64,000 bases of DNA from an uncultured Bacteroidales bacterium (GTDB lineage: Bacteria; Bacteroidota; Bacteroidia; Bacteroidales; UBA932): the NCBI GenBank assembly GCA_905235675.1, contig CAJONC010000004.1, positions 1 through 64,000 on the forward strand, written 5' to 3'. A model generated the notes under the pieces. The model saw only the letters and a list, made by a program, of their open reading frames with translations, ran no database searches and was not told where the DNA came from. How positions within the stretch are numbered: the first letter of the stretch is position 1; each line of letters starts with the position of its first letter. Of this stretch, positions 27,059-36,504 are shown in pieces. A program made the position numbers and the translations under genes.

Positions 27059-28501
27059 TTACTCCTTCGCGAACCCGAAGTAGCCGGCCCTACCGTTGGC
27101 ATCCACGCCCTCGATGAAGACAGACCGCTCGCTGCGGTACGCAATGTCTACTACGTCACGAGGTTTGGATACGGCCGTATTGTTCACGTAAAGGATGATG
27201 AAACCTTCGGGCACTCCCGATTTGGAAAGGGCACCTTCCCCTACCGAAACCACCTCCACGCCTTTCCTGAGACCGAGGGCCTCAAGTTTGGCCTTGTCGG
27301 CTTCCTTGAGCATGCCGCCGTAAAATGCGGTAGCGCCGTCTTCATCCACAGTTCCGGTAATCCTCTCGCTTCCCTGGAATTCGACCGGGAGTATCTTCTC
27401 CTTGCCGCCGCGCACTATACGCAGCTCGGCCTTGTCGCCGGGGTGGAAACTGTTGACTTTCTCCTGAAGGGCGGAAGGCGACTTGATGACGGTGGAATCA
27501 ATGGCGAGAAGCACGTCTCCTTCCTTGACTCCGGCCTTGTCTGCAGCCCCTCCCTTCGTAACCTCGTTAATATATACGCCTTCAAGTGAAGAAAGTTTCA
27601 TTTCTTCCGCAACTTTTTCGGTGACGGGGCTCATGGCTACTCCGAGCTTCGCGCGCTTGACGCTTCCGAAGTCGATAAGGTCGCCCACAATCTTCTTTAC
27701 TATGTTGGAAGGAACCGCGAACGAATAGCCCGAATATGCTCCGGTCTGGGATACGATTGCGGTGTTGATTCCCACGAGTTCCCCGGCCTTGTTCACCAGG
27801 GCTCCGCCCGAGTTGCCGGGATTCACGGCGGCGTCGGTCTGGATGAAGGATTCAATCTTGAATTCGCCTGTGGTGTTGGGCATGGAACGGCCCTTTGCGC
27901 TCACGATGCCGGCGGTGATGGTGCCGCGGAGCTGCTCTCCGAGCGGGGATCCTATTGCAAGCACCCACTCTCCGAGGCGCAGCTTGTCGGAATCGCCGAT
28001 GGGAACTATGGGCAGGCCTTCAGCATCGATCTTGATAAGCGCCACGTCGGTGGCAGGGTCGGTGCCTATTACCTTGGCCTCGTAGGTCTTGTTGTTGTTC
28101 AGGGTGACCTCGATCTTGCTCGCGCCCTGCACCACATGGTTGTTGGTGACTATGTATCCGTCCTGGCGGATAATCACGCCGGAACCGCTTCCCTGCTGTT
28201 CGTACTCCTGTCCGGGGCCGAAGAAGAAGCGGAAGAAAGGATCGTTGAAATACTGCTGCTGGGATTTGACGGTAACCTTGACGAACACTACGGCATCCAC
28301 GGCGGATTCCGCTGCATAGGTAAAATCGGGATACTCATCCTGTGACAGATTGACAGTACGATAGGCCGATCCGTCTATCGAGTATGTTGTGGTTTCCCTG
28401 GCCTGGACTTCATCGGGAGCAGTGGCCTTGACCACGCCGAAGGCGGTGGCGCCACTCAGCAATACCGAGCAAACAATTGTAGTAATCATATTCTTCTGCA
28501 T
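27059..28501 (-). CDS. degP: DegP/HtrA-family periplasmic serine protease
   Basis: The protein has 480 residues from MQKNMITTIVCSV; residues 1-28 or so are an export signal. The catalytic triad is visible: His in TNNHVV (about 122), Asp in DPATDVALIKI, and Ser in NPGNSGGALVN (about 231). Two PDZ domains follow (about 285-375 and 390-480). It is a protease and chaperone for misfolded envelope proteins. The loop after the signal is rich in Gln and Phe (QQQYFNDPFFRFFFGPG), as in other HtrA LA loops. It heads the htrA-rpoD-argS series. Longer in-frame starts to 28540 place a basic stretch before the signal, so I prefer 28501. Confidence 0.94.
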   Translation of the reverse strand: MQKNMITTIVCSVLLSGATAFGVVKATAPDEVQARETTTYSIDGSAYRTVNLSQDEYPDFTYAAESAVDAVVFVKVTVKSQQQYFNDPFFRFFFGPGQEYEQQGSGSGVIIRQDGYIVTNNHVVQGASKIEVTLNNNKTYEAKVIGTDPATDVALIKIDAEGLPIVPIGDSDKLRLGEWVLAIGSPLGEQLRGTITAGIVSAKGRSMPNTTGEFKIESFIQTDAAVNPGNSGGALVNKAGELVGINTAIVSQTGAYSGYSFAVPSNIVKKIVGDLIDFGSVKRAKLGVAMSPVTEKVAEEMKLSSLEGVYINEVTKGGAADKAGVKEGDVLLAIDSTVIKSPSALQEKVNSFHPGDKAELRIVRGGKEKILPVEFQGSERITGTVDEDGATAFYGGMLKEADKAKLEALGLRKGVEVVSVGEGALSKSGVPEGFIILYVNNTAVSKPRDVVDIAYRSERSVFIEGVDANGRAGYFGFAKE

Positions 28502-28579
28502 ATCAATAAAATTTATCCTGATCAATTTTCCGGTCATCAAAAAATCAAAAGATATGCCAGATTATTCACCATTAATTTT

Positions 28580-28587
28580 TATCTTTG
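28580..28587 (+). promoter_or_regulatory. -7 box of dnaN
   Basis: TATCTTTG lies 18 nt before the dnaN ATG at 28606. The region from 28502 to 28605 also has to drive htrA on the other strand, where only a weaker TATCTTTT (28547-28554) is visible. Confidence 0.6.
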
Positions 28588-28605
28588 CGTGTTAATAATA
28601 TAGTT

Positions 28606-29727
28606 ATGGAATTCAACGTTTCAAGTGCCGAACTTTTACGCGCCCTAAGCGATGTCTCGAAGGCCATTCCGGCCAAGACCACGCTCACCATACTCGAGAA
28701 CTTCCTCTTCGTTCTCCGGGGCGACCAACTCGAAATAACAGCTTCCGACCAGGAACTGACCCTCCGCACCGTCATCACCGTCGATTCCGCCGTCGAAGAC
28801 GGCAAGGCCGCGGTTCCCGCAAGGCAGATGCTGGACCTCTTCAAAACCCTGCCCGACCAGCCGGTCGGCATACGCACCACTTCCGAATCTTCGTTCGAAT
28901 GCGTATGGGCCAACGGCAACTCCGAACTGCCTTACTTCCCTGCCGAGGATTTCCCTGAAATCAAGACCGCGGGGGAAGATGCGGAAACCATCACCATTCC
29001 CTCCGCAACCCTGCTGACGGGAATCTCCAGCACCATCTACGCCACGGCCGACGATGAGATGCGTCCCGCGATGAACGGTATTTTCTTCGACATCACCCCC
29101 GAAGCCACCACCCTCGTGGCCTCCGACTCGCACAAGCTCATCTGCTACACCACAAGCGAAGTACAGGCAAGCCAGGTTTCTTCGTTCATACTGCACAAGA
29201 AGCCCGCGGCCGTGCTGAAGGGCGTGGTCGGCGCGGATGACGGAGACGTCACCGTCACCTTCGACACCAAGACAGTGGTATTCACCTTCGGGAGCACCAT
29301 GATGGTATGCCGCCTCGTGGCAGGAAAATATCCCCGCTACCGCGACGTCATTCCCCAGAACAATTCCAATGTCCTCAGCATCGACAGGGCCCTGCTCCTC
29401 GGCACCGTGCGCCGCGTGGCCGTCTGCGCCAACAAGGCCACCAACCACATCAAGTTCGAGCTCAAGCCCGGCCAGATCGAGATTACCTCGCAGGACATAG
29501 GCTTTGCCATCGCCGCCTACGAAAAGCTCGAATGCGACTACAACGGGGCCGAACTCACCATAGGTTTCAAGTCTTCGTTCCTGATAGAGATGCTCAGCAA
29601 CATGTCGTGCGAGACGGTAGTGTTCAAGTTTGCGGATTCCCGCCGCGCCGCGCTGATAGTCCCTTCGGAGGAAGAAGCAGGGACCGAAAAACTCTGCGGC
29701 ATCATGATGCCCATCCTGGTTTCATAA
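28606..29727 (+). CDS. dnaN: DNA polymerase III beta subunit (sliding clamp)
   Basis: The protein has 373 residues and three clamp domains of about 120 each. It starts MEFNVSSAELLRALSDVSKAI. Typical elements are KTTLTILENFLF (near 30), FEDFPEI-like FPAEDFPEIKT (near 112), TLVASDSHKLI (near 170) and the C-terminal PILVS. The clamp tethers polymerases and repair enzymes to DNA. It is followed after 10 bp by a DnaQ-like exonuclease gene. Confidence 0.97.
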   Translation: MEFNVSSAELLRALSDVSKAIPAKTTLTILENFLFVLRGDQLEITASDQELTLRTVITVDSAVEDGKAAVPARQMLDLFKTLPDQPVGIRTTSESSFECVWANGNSELPYFPAEDFPEIKTAGEDAETITIPSATLLTGISSTIYATADDEMRPAMNGIFFDITPEATTLVASDSHKLICYTTSEVQASQVSSFILHKKPAAVLKGVVGADDGDVTVTFDTKTVVFTFGSTMMVCRLVAGKYPRYRDVIPQNNSNVLSIDRALLLGTVRRVAVCANKATNHIKFELKPGQIEITSQDIGFAIAAYEKLECDYNGAELTIGFKSSFLIEMLSNMSCETVVFKFADSRRAALIVPSEEEAGTEKLCGIMMPILVS

Positions 29728-29737
29728 GCAAAACATT

Positions 29738-30715
29738 ATGAATCTTGAACTTACAAGGCCCTTGCTCTTCTTCGACATAGAGAGCACGGGCCTCAATATT
29801 CCAAGCGACTCCATTATCGAACTGAGTTTCGTGAAGGTGTTCCCGGGCAGGCCCGAACCGGAGGTGAAGACCTGGAAGATACGCCCGTGGGATTATGAGA
29901 ACAACTGCCAGAGGCATATCAACGAAGATGCCTCGAAGGTGAACGGCGTCTATGATGAAGACCTCAGGGACTGTCCGCTGTTCATAAAAGTCGCAGGCGA
30001 AATCGCACAGTGGCTGAAAGACAGCGACCTCGCAGGTTTCAATTCGGCGAAATTCGACCTTCCCATGCTGGCAGAGGAATTTGAAAGGGTTAAAAAATAC
30101 TGCAGGGAAAAGCTTGCGGCCGTATCCACCCCCGCTGCCAAAAAGGAAGAGGCCGCGGCTCTGCTTGCAGAAGTGGAGGCCATAGACCTGCACGAGCCCC
30201 TAATGGTGGATGTGCAGAATATCTATCATGCCATGGAGCCCCGGAACCTGAAGGCTGCATACCGCTTCTATTGCGGCGGGGAGGATTTTGAAAACGCCCA
30301 CGAGGCCGAGGCCGACACACTCGCCACCTACGAAGTGCTGAAGGCCCAGCTCGACCGTTACAAGGAGCCCGACAAATATCGCGAGCAGGTGCTCAGGAAC
30401 GATGTCAAATCCCTGTCGGCCTTTGTAGGAAAGAAATATGTCGACTTTTCCGGACATCTCATCTATGGAGACGACGGCGAGGTCTACATAAATTTCGGAA
30501 AGCACAAAGGCAGGCTGGCCCGCAACATCTGGAACACCGAGCCCTCGTATTTCAAATGGATTCAGGACAGCAGCTTCACCCTCGACACCAAGGCGCAGTT
30601 CGCCCGACTTGCGGAAGAGTTCAAGGCAGAACGCGACGCGGCGGCTAAGCGTCCTGCTACCGATGACGAACTGTTCGAACTTCAACAAAAATTCAACTCA
30701 GGCAAACTGTTCTGA
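29738..30715 (+). CDS. DnaQ-like 3'-5' exonuclease
   Basis: The protein has 325 residues. ExoI is FFDIESTGL (residues 9-17, with the DxE metal ligands), ExoII contains NSAKFDLPML (near 97), and ExoIII has HEAEADTLATYEVL (near 188), so the DEDDh set is complete. A C-terminal module (VYINFGKHKGR, near 250) is common in Bacteroidetes homologues. It probably trims or proofreads DNA. It is encoded directly behind the sliding clamp and overlaps the next gene by one base. Confidence 0.93.
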   Translation: MNLELTRPLLFFDIESTGLNIPSDSIIELSFVKVFPGRPEPEVKTWKIRPWDYENNCQRHINEDASKVNGVYDEDLRDCPLFIKVAGEIAQWLKDSDLAGFNSAKFDLPMLAEEFERVKKYCREKLAAVSTPAAKKEEAAALLAEVEAIDLHEPLMVDVQNIYHAMEPRNLKAAYRFYCGGEDFENAHEAEADTLATYEVLKAQLDRYKEPDKYREQVLRNDVKSLSAFVGKKYVDFSGHLIYGDDGEVYINFGKHKGRLARNIWNTEPSYFKWIQDSSFTLDTKAQFARLAEEFKAERDAAAKRPATDDELFELQQKFNSGKLF

Positions 30716-31281
30716 TGAACATTCTGGTAAGGTCTGTTTCGGGAAAGGTATTTTCCCGCCCCGACACGACAGCCGACAGGGCCGCCGAGGATGTCTATGC
30801 CCCTGAGTTCGTGAGCGCATTCAGCTATGCGCCGGTGCTGTTCGCAAGAGTATGCAGGGCCGGGCGCAGCATATCGGAGCGCTTCGCCGAGAGGTATTTC
30901 GATGTCATAGGCTACGGGATACTGCTTTATCCCGACGACCTTCTCGACGGTTCGGCAGAGAGCGTTGCATGCGCATCCTGCATCGACCATACCAGTTTCC
31001 TTCCCATGGATCTCCTTCCCCGTCAGGAGGCCGGAAAAGCCGTTTTCAGCATAGAAGCGGACGGCAGCGTCATTTACGAGGCTCCGGAATTCGACCTGCA
31101 CTTGGTCTGCAAGGGCATTTCGGAAGTCAGCTCCAGGGCGCACATCCGCACCGCAGACCTGGTCGCGATGGAACTCAGCGCCCCCGCAAAGCTGTGCTCA
31201 AGGCCCTCCACGACACATCTGAAAGCATATTTCAATGAAAAAACTACAATCGACTTCAATATAAACATGAACTTGCTATGA
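30715..31281 (+). CDS. Uncharacterised protein, possibly a divergent FAH-family relative
   Basis: The protein has 188 residues. There is no signal peptide or membrane segment. The segment ISERFAERYFDVIGYGILLYPDDLL resembles the RFAxRYYDxVxxGIDFTARDL block of fumarylacetoacetate-hydrolase-fold proteins of Bacteroidetes. However, the metal-binding ExE and Asp residues of that fold are not obvious, so it may be non-catalytic. It overlaps the exonuclease and nhaA by 1 and 4 bases, so it is translationally coupled to both. The family call is tentative. Confidence 0.7.
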   Translation: MNILVRSVSGKVFSRPDTTADRAAEDVYAPEFVSAFSYAPVLFARVCRAGRSISERFAERYFDVIGYGILLYPDDLLDGSAESVACASCIDHTSFLPMDLLPRQEAGKAVFSIEADGSVIYEAPEFDLHLVCKGISEVSSRAHIRTADLVAMELSAPAKLCSRPSTTHLKAYFNEKTTIDFNINMNLL

Positions 31282-32684
31282 GACTCATCCCTATCTACAC
31301 CTGGAACAAAGGCGTACATTATGTCAGCGAGAGCAGAAACCGCTTCGTGAAGCAGCCCTGGGCGCAGGGCGTGCTGCTGCTCGGATGCGTGATACTCGCC
31401 ATGCTGCTCGCCAATCTTCCTTTCACCAAAGAAGGATACCGCGCATTCCTGGAAACCACCTTCACCATACACATCGCAAGTCCCGACGGAAACCTCAGCC
31501 TGTTCCTGCCCAAGGACATGACTATAGAAAAATTCATCAACGATGTGCTGATGACTGTCTTTTTCTTCACCGTAGGGCTTGAAATACGGAGGGAGGTAGC
31601 CTACGGAGAACTGTCATCGCCCAAAAAAGCCATGATGCCGGTCATCGCCGCATTCGGCGGAGTGCTTGCTCCGGCAATCATCTATACAGTCATCAACCAC
31701 GGCACCCCCGCGGCTTCCGGCTGGGGAATCCCTACCGCGACCGACATAGCCTTTGCAGTGTGCATACTTTCGGTTCTCGGCGACAAGGTGCCGGTATCAC
31801 TGAAGGTTTTCCTCACCGCCCTTGCCATTGCGGACGACCTCATAGCCATTCTGGTGGTGGCGCTGTTCTACGGAGGACAGATAAATTTTGTACTGCTCGC
31901 AATAGCCCTTGTGGTTATATTGCTGACAATAGTCCTGAGGCGTATAGGGGAAAAAAACCTTACCCCCTATCTTATCCTTGCGCTGGTGGTCTGGATACTG
32001 TTCTACTATTCCGGCATCCACGCAACCATGTCCGGAGTGGTGATGGCCTTCCTCATCCCTTCCTCTCCGAGATACAACAAATCACAGTTCCTGCATAAGT
32101 GGAGCCACTATTACAATCAGTTCTACGAATATGCGGGCATCCCGTCCCAGGCCTTCCCCAACGGCCCCCAGAGACACTGCATCAAGAGAATGAACGCCAT
32201 AGGAAAAGGCTCCATGGACATGACCTACAGGCTGGAAGTCGCACTTTCCCCCTGGGTCAATTTCCTTATCATGCCCATTTTCGCCCTGGCGAACGCAGGA
32301 GTGGAGATAAGCGATCCGGGATATTTCAATGTGTTCGCCACTTCCGCAGCCGGCAGCGTCAGCATGGGCATCTTCTTCGGCCTGCTCCTCGGCAAGCCCA
32401 TAGGAATTACCCTGTTCAGCTGGCTTGCAATCAAACTCAAAGTCGGGGAAATGCCTTCCAAGGCCACCTGGCCCATGTTCTTTGCGGTAGCCTGCCTGGG
32501 CGGAATCGGCTTTACCATGTCCATCTTCGTGGATACGCTTTCTTTCGGCGACCAGCCTGCGGAGCTGATGGCCCACATGAGGGATGCCGGTAAAATTGCA
32601 GTGCTGATGGGATCCGTCTGCGCCGGAATTCTCGGAACAATTCTGGTAAATATTGTAAACAAACTGCAAACTCGCAAAAAATAA
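31278..32684 (+). CDS. nhaA: Na+/H+ antiporter NhaA
   Basis: The 468-residue protein has about 12 membrane segments. VNDVLMTVFFFTVGLEI-type and TDIAFAVCILSVLG (near 155) include one of the paired aspartates, and LAIADDLIAILVVALFYG (near 183) contains the conserved double Asp of the ion-binding site. A long hydrophilic loop (about 255-315) before helix IX makes it longer than E. coli NhaA (388). It exports Na+ in exchange for H+. Confidence 0.95.
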   Translation: MRLIPIYTWNKGVHYVSESRNRFVKQPWAQGVLLLGCVILAMLLANLPFTKEGYRAFLETTFTIHIASPDGNLSLFLPKDMTIEKFINDVLMTVFFFTVGLEIRREVAYGELSSPKKAMMPVIAAFGGVLAPAIIYTVINHGTPAASGWGIPTATDIAFAVCILSVLGDKVPVSLKVFLTALAIADDLIAILVVALFYGGQINFVLLAIALVVILLTIVLRRIGEKNLTPYLILALVVWILFYYSGIHATMSGVVMAFLIPSSPRYNKSQFLHKWSHYYNQFYEYAGIPSQAFPNGPQRHCIKRMNAIGKGSMDMTYRLEVALSPWVNFLIMPIFALANAGVEISDPGYFNVFATSAAGSVSMGIFFGLLLGKPIGITLFSWLAIKLKVGEMPSKATWPMFFAVACLGGIGFTMSIFVDTLSFGDQPAELMAHMRDAGKIAVLMGSVCAGILGTILVNIVNKLQTRKK

Positions 32685-32685
32685 C

Positions 32686-32693
32686 TATATTTG
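32686..32693 (+). promoter_or_regulatory. -7 box of tRNA-Thr
   Basis: TATATTTG lies 2 bp after the nhaA stop and 25 nt before the tRNA. Confidence 0.6.
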
Positions 32694-32718
32694 CAGTCCC
32701 GTTCCATGTGAACGGTTT

Positions 32719-32790
32719 GCCACTTTAGCTCAGCGGTAGAGCAGCGCATTCGTAACGCGCAGGTCGGGAGTTCAAATCTGCCAAGTGGCT
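32719..32790 (+). tRNA. tRNA-Thr (anticodon CGT)
   Basis: The acceptor GCCACTT (32719-32725) pairs with AAGTGGC (32783-32789), with discriminator T. The anticodon loop TTCGTAA gives CGT. The anticodon stem GCGCA/CGCGC has four pairs and an A-C opposition at 31-39, next to the loop. The T-arm contains GTTCAAATC. Length is 72 nt without CCA. Confidence 0.94.
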
Positions 32791-32807
32791 CAAATCAAGC
32801 GCAAATA

Positions 32808-33521
32808 ATGAAGAAAGGAAGCAAGATATTATTCACTATTTTGTTAGGTTTCAGCATGCTTCCGGCTTTTGCAGGCAAGATACGGACCGAAGGTTCCGCC
32901 ATGCTGTCTTCCGGCTATATCTGGAGGGGCGATTATGTCTGCGGGGCCAATTTCATGCCCTGCATTGCATTCAAGTACGACAATGTCCAACTCCAGACCT
33001 ACAGCTTCCTTGCGATTGACGACAGTTACAAGGAGATAGACTGGGAACTTTCATGGAAAGTGAAAGACTTCACCCTTTATCTCGCGGATTATTTCTTTCT
33101 CGAGACGGGCACCGGCACGCTTGAGGATTATTTCAATTTCCGCAAGGGAGAAACCACCCATATCCAGGAGGCCATCATAGGCTACGAGCCGCACTCCATT
33201 CCCTTCTGCGCCAGATGGTTCACTTTCATACACGGAGACTGGCTACCTTCGGACGGTAAACCCACTTTTTCATCGTATCTGGAACTCGAGACCTATCATA
33301 AATTCGACTCCGAAAGGACGCTGTCGTTCAAGGCAGGATCCAGCATTTTCAAAGGAGCCTATACCGATTACACCAAGGACTTCGCGGTGATACATCTGGA
33401 ACTCAAGTACGCCCGGGAAATCGCTTTCTCCGGATTCAGCATGCCGCTGAGCGTTTCTTACGTGATAAATCCCGACTGGCGCTGCGCATACGCGAACGCC
33501 ACGGTAGGCATAAAGTTCTAA
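32808..33521 (+). CDS. Exported beta-barrel-like protein of unknown function
   Basis: The protein has 237 residues with a clean signal peptide (MKKGSKILFTILLGFSMLPAFAG). The mature part shows alternating hydrophobic/polar strands (YIWRGDYVCGANFMPCIAF, FTLYLADYFFLETG) and ends in a phenylalanine (ATVGIKF), the classic C-terminal signature of outer-membrane barrels. I cannot assign a substrate. It starts 17 bp after tRNA-Thr, so it may share its transcript. It converges on the next gene with a 4-bp overlap. Confidence 0.82.
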   Translation: MKKGSKILFTILLGFSMLPAFAGKIRTEGSAMLSSGYIWRGDYVCGANFMPCIAFKYDNVQLQTYSFLAIDDSYKEIDWELSWKVKDFTLYLADYFFLETGTGTLEDYFNFRKGETTHIQEAIIGYEPHSIPFCARWFTFIHGDWLPSDGKPTFSSYLELETYHKFDSERTLSFKAGSSIFKGAYTDYTKDFAVIHLELKYAREIAFSGFSMPLSVSYVINPDWRCAYANATVGIKF

Positions 33522-35035
33522 CTCCGTTCCGCTTTTAGCGCTATGGCCTCGGCGCAGCGTATGCCGTCTATCGCCGACGAAACTATCCCCCCTGAATAGC
33601 CTGCACCCTCTCCGCAGGGGTAGATGCCCGCCCTCGATATGTACTCGAGCGTCTGCGGGTCGCGGGGGATGCGAACGGGCGAGGATGTGCGGGACTCGAC
33701 TCCCAGCAGCAGCGCGGCGTTAGTATAGTAATTGCGTATCTTCACACGGGGAAATACTTTCCTGAGCCGTCCGGCAATCATGGGCGGAAGCAGTTCATGC
33801 AGGGGTGCGGAAATCACTCCGGGGTGATAGGTGGTTTCGGGCATCTTTTTGCTGAGCCTCCCGAGGCAGAAATCCTCCATTCTCTGCGCCGGCGCCGCCA
33901 TTGGATTGTCGGGCATGAAGGAGGCGCAGTAATCGTACATGCTCTTCTCCACCCCATGCTGCCAGTCCATCAGGCGGAAAGGGCTGTCGCCGGGGATATC
34001 TTCCGGCTCCACCTGCACCACCACTCCGGCGTTGGCGAAGCTGCCGCTGCGGGCGGAATTCGACATTCCGTTGAGCACTATGGTTCCCTCCTCGGTGGAA
34101 GACGGCACCAGGATGCCTCCGGGGCACATGCAGAAAGAGAACACTCCCCTGCCGTCCTGCTGCTCCACGAAAGAATATTCAGCGGCGGGCACCCCCGGTT
34201 TCCAGGTTCCGTGGTACTGCGCCCAGTTTATCTTCTCCTGGGGATGCTCCACCCTCACTCCGAGAGCAAAGCCCTTGGCTTCAAGCGCCCCGCCGTCCGA
34301 AGCAAGCATCTCATAGACATCGCGCGCGGAATGGCCTGTCGCGAGAATCACCGCCTTACCCTCATACTGCGTCCCGTCCGCGCTATGCACGCAAAAGTTT
34401 CCCTCCTCCCCTTCAATGGCCGTCACCCTCGCGCCGAAATGATATTCTCCGCCATGTTCCAGGACACATTTGCGTATGTTCTCCACTATCACTGGCAGTT
34501 TGTCGGAACCTATATGGGGATGGGCGTCCACAAGAATATCTTTCGAAGCGCCGAAAAGCACGAGTTGTTCCAAAACTTCGCGTATATCCCCCCGCTTGGA
34601 GCTCCGGGTGTAAAGTTTTCCGTCGGAAAAGGCCCCTGCGCCGCCTTCGCCATAGCAGTAGTTGGATTCGGGATTCACCACTCCGGTATTGGAGAGCGCC
34701 GCCATGTCGTATTTTCGCCGGTGCACGTCTTTCCCGCGCTCCAGCACTATGGGCTTCAGGCCGAGGGTGAGCAGTTTCAGGGCGGCGAACATTCCTGCAG
34801 GCCCAGCCCCCACTACTATCACCGGTTCCGCATCGGCCACATTGCGGTATTCAGGAAGTACATAAGGCTGATATTCTCCCGGGGCATAGGCCTCGTAACG
34901 ATAGCGCCAGACCGGCTCCTTGCGGGCATCCACCGAACGTTTCACCAGCACCGCCTGCAAGCCTCCGGCCTTTGCTTCAATCTCTTTCAGCCTCGGCTCG
35001 CGGGTAAGTGGACATGTTATCTCGAACTCTTTCAT
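33518..35035 (-). CDS. FAD-dependent oxidoreductase of the BaiN/HI0933-like class
   Basis: The protein has 505 residues. A short N-terminal domain (1-65) precedes the dinucleotide fold VIVVGAGPAGMFAALKLLTLG (near 74). A second fold element is AVILATGHSARDVYEML (near 220), and the C-terminal GxGAGYSGGIVSSAIDG matches the FAD-binding end. Homologues in Bacteroidetes are annotated only as NAD(P)/FAD-dependent oxidoreductase, and the substrate is unknown. mnmA follows 4 bp upstream on the same strand. Confidence 0.88.
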   Translation of the reverse strand: MKEFEITCPLTREPRLKEIEAKAGGLQAVLVKRSVDARKEPVWRYRYEAYAPGEYQPYVLPEYRNVADAEPVIVVGAGPAGMFAALKLLTLGLKPIVLERGKDVHRRKYDMAALSNTGVVNPESNYCYGEGGAGAFSDGKLYTRSSKRGDIREVLEQLVLFGASKDILVDAHPHIGSDKLPVIVENIRKCVLEHGGEYHFGARVTAIEGEEGNFCVHSADGTQYEGKAVILATGHSARDVYEMLASDGGALEAKGFALGVRVEHPQEKINWAQYHGTWKPGVPAAEYSFVEQQDGRGVFSFCMCPGGILVPSSTEEGTIVLNGMSNSARSGSFANAGVVVQVEPEDIPGDSPFRLMDWQHGVEKSMYDYCASFMPDNPMAAPAQRMEDFCLGRLSKKMPETTYHPGVISAPLHELLPPMIAGRLRKVFPRVKIRNYYTNAALLLGVESRTSSPVRIPRDPQTLEYISRAGIYPCGEGAGYSGGIVSSAIDGIRCAEAIALKAERS

Positions 35036-35039
35036 AAAG

Positions 35040-36431
35040 CTATCTGCTTATCACTCCGCTTCCTGTCATTTCATCGTCTCCGGCATACCACACCGCGAAC
35101 TGGCCTGCGGTAATCCCGCGCTGGGCGGAATCGAAAAGAATATAGAGTCCGTCGTCGCGCAGCAGCAGGCTTGCGTCCTGCAGGGGCTGGCGGTAGCGTA
35201 TGCGCACCCTGTAGCGGCGCATTTCTCCCGGCCTCATTGCAAGGTCGGGCCGTATCCAGTGTATCTCGTCCGGAGCAACCCTCAGGCAGAGCCTGGAAAG
35301 CCCCTTGTGGGTATGTCCCTCGCCGACATATATGATATTGCGTTCCACATCGGTGGAGAGTACGAAGATGGAGTCCCTGTGTCCTCCGATGTTGAGGCCC
35401 TTGCGCTGTCCTATGGTATAGAACTGCGCTCCGTCGTGGCGTCCGACTATCTTTCCGAAGGGATTGTCCTTGTAGCGCGTTTTGCGCACATGCTTTTTGC
35501 CGGAACGGTAAGTTTCGGTTTCAAAGCGTATCGAGGAATAGTCTATAGGGCTTGCAAGAGTCTTGAGGGCATCTTCGCCAAGGGTTGAAACCTTGACTGT
35601 ATCAAAGGGATGGGCGTCTTCCACGGGGGTGCACTTGTCTTCGGAGATATAATGCGAAATCATAGGCAGCGGGCCTGTATGACCGTCCCTAAGTATCCCT
35701 TCCACTATCCTGCACTGTTCGGCGTACAGGGCGTCCGAGTCATAGAAAGCGTCATAAACCTCAACCACGTCGCCCTCGGCAGGGGCGAGTTTCTGCTTCA
35801 GGAAAGTGGGAAGATCCACCTTGCCCACAAAGCATATTCCCTGGGAATCCTTCTTCTCGGCGGATGGCAGATCGGCTTCCTTCGCTATGGCACGCACCTC
35901 GCTCTTCAGCAGGCCGCCGATGGGAAAGATGGCTTTGGAAAGCTGATCCTGACTGAGCTGGCAGAGGAAATAGCTCTGGTCCTTGCCGGGGTCCACCCCT
36001 TCCAGGATGCGGTACACCGGCTTTCCGTCGGGGCCTTCAATCTCTTCCTTGCGGCAGTAATGGCCGGTGGCGACCATGTCCGCACCCATCTTCCGCGCAA
36101 CTTCCAGAAAAGCGTCGAACTTGATTTCCCTGTTGCAGAGCACGTCCGGATTAGGGGTACGCCCCTTCGCGTACTCGTCGAACATGTAATCCACCACCCG
36201 CTTGCGGTAGGTCTTGCTCAAATCCACATAATAGAAGGGAATGCCTATCTTGCGGGCCACCATTTCGGCAACGAACTTGTCTTCCTCCCATTCGCAGTCG
36301 CCGTGCAGGGTGGTGGAAGCGTCGTTCCAGTTCTGCATGAACATGGCGAACACATCGTAGCCCTGCTGCTTGAGCAACAGGGCGGCTACGCTGGAGTCAA
36401 CTCCGCCGGACAGTCCTACACAGATTTTCAC
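35040..36431 (-). CDS. mnmA: tRNA-specific 2-thiouridylase MnmA with an internal insertion
   Basis: The PP-loop is GLSGGVDSS (residues 6-14). The two catalytic cysteines are in NPDVLCN (about 97) and QGICFVG (about 200). The FYTIGQRKGL and AGQFAVWY blocks follow. It thiolates U34 of tRNA-Glu, -Gln and -Lys. At 463 residues it is roughly 90-100 longer than usual. The extra part sits at about 225-320, between the GDVVEV strand and GRHDGAQFYTIGQ, and contains SHYISEDKCTPVED. The reading frame through it is intact, so it is an insertion and not an error. Confidence 0.95.
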   Translation of the reverse strand: MKICVGLSGGVDSSVAALLLKQQGYDVFAMFMQNWNDASTTLHGDCEWEEDKFVAEMVARKIGIPFYYVDLSKTYRKRVVDYMFDEYAKGRTPNPDVLCNREIKFDAFLEVARKMGADMVATGHYCRKEEIEGPDGKPVYRILEGVDPGKDQSYFLCQLSQDQLSKAIFPIGGLLKSEVRAIAKEADLPSAEKKDSQGICFVGKVDLPTFLKQKLAPAEGDVVEVYDAFYDSDALYAEQCRIVEGILRDGHTGPLPMISHYISEDKCTPVEDAHPFDTVKVSTLGEDALKTLASPIDYSSIRFETETYRSGKKHVRKTRYKDNPFGKIVGRHDGAQFYTIGQRKGLNIGGHRDSIFVLSTDVERNIIYVGEGHTHKGLSRLCLRVAPDEIHWIRPDLAMRPGEMRRYRVRIRYRQPLQDASLLLRDDGLYILFDSAQRGITAGQFAVWYAGDDEMTGSGVISR

Positions 36432-36496
36432 GATACCTGTAAAATGAATTCCACCACAAAAATACGACTAAAACTCTTTTTTTTCAAATTAGAGAT

Positions 36497-36504
36497 TATT
36501 TTTG
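36497..36504 (+). promoter_or_regulatory. -7 box of the Y-family polymerase gene
   Basis: TATTTTTG ends 5 nt before the ATG at 36510, so the transcript is predicted to be nearly leaderless. Confidence 0.6.
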
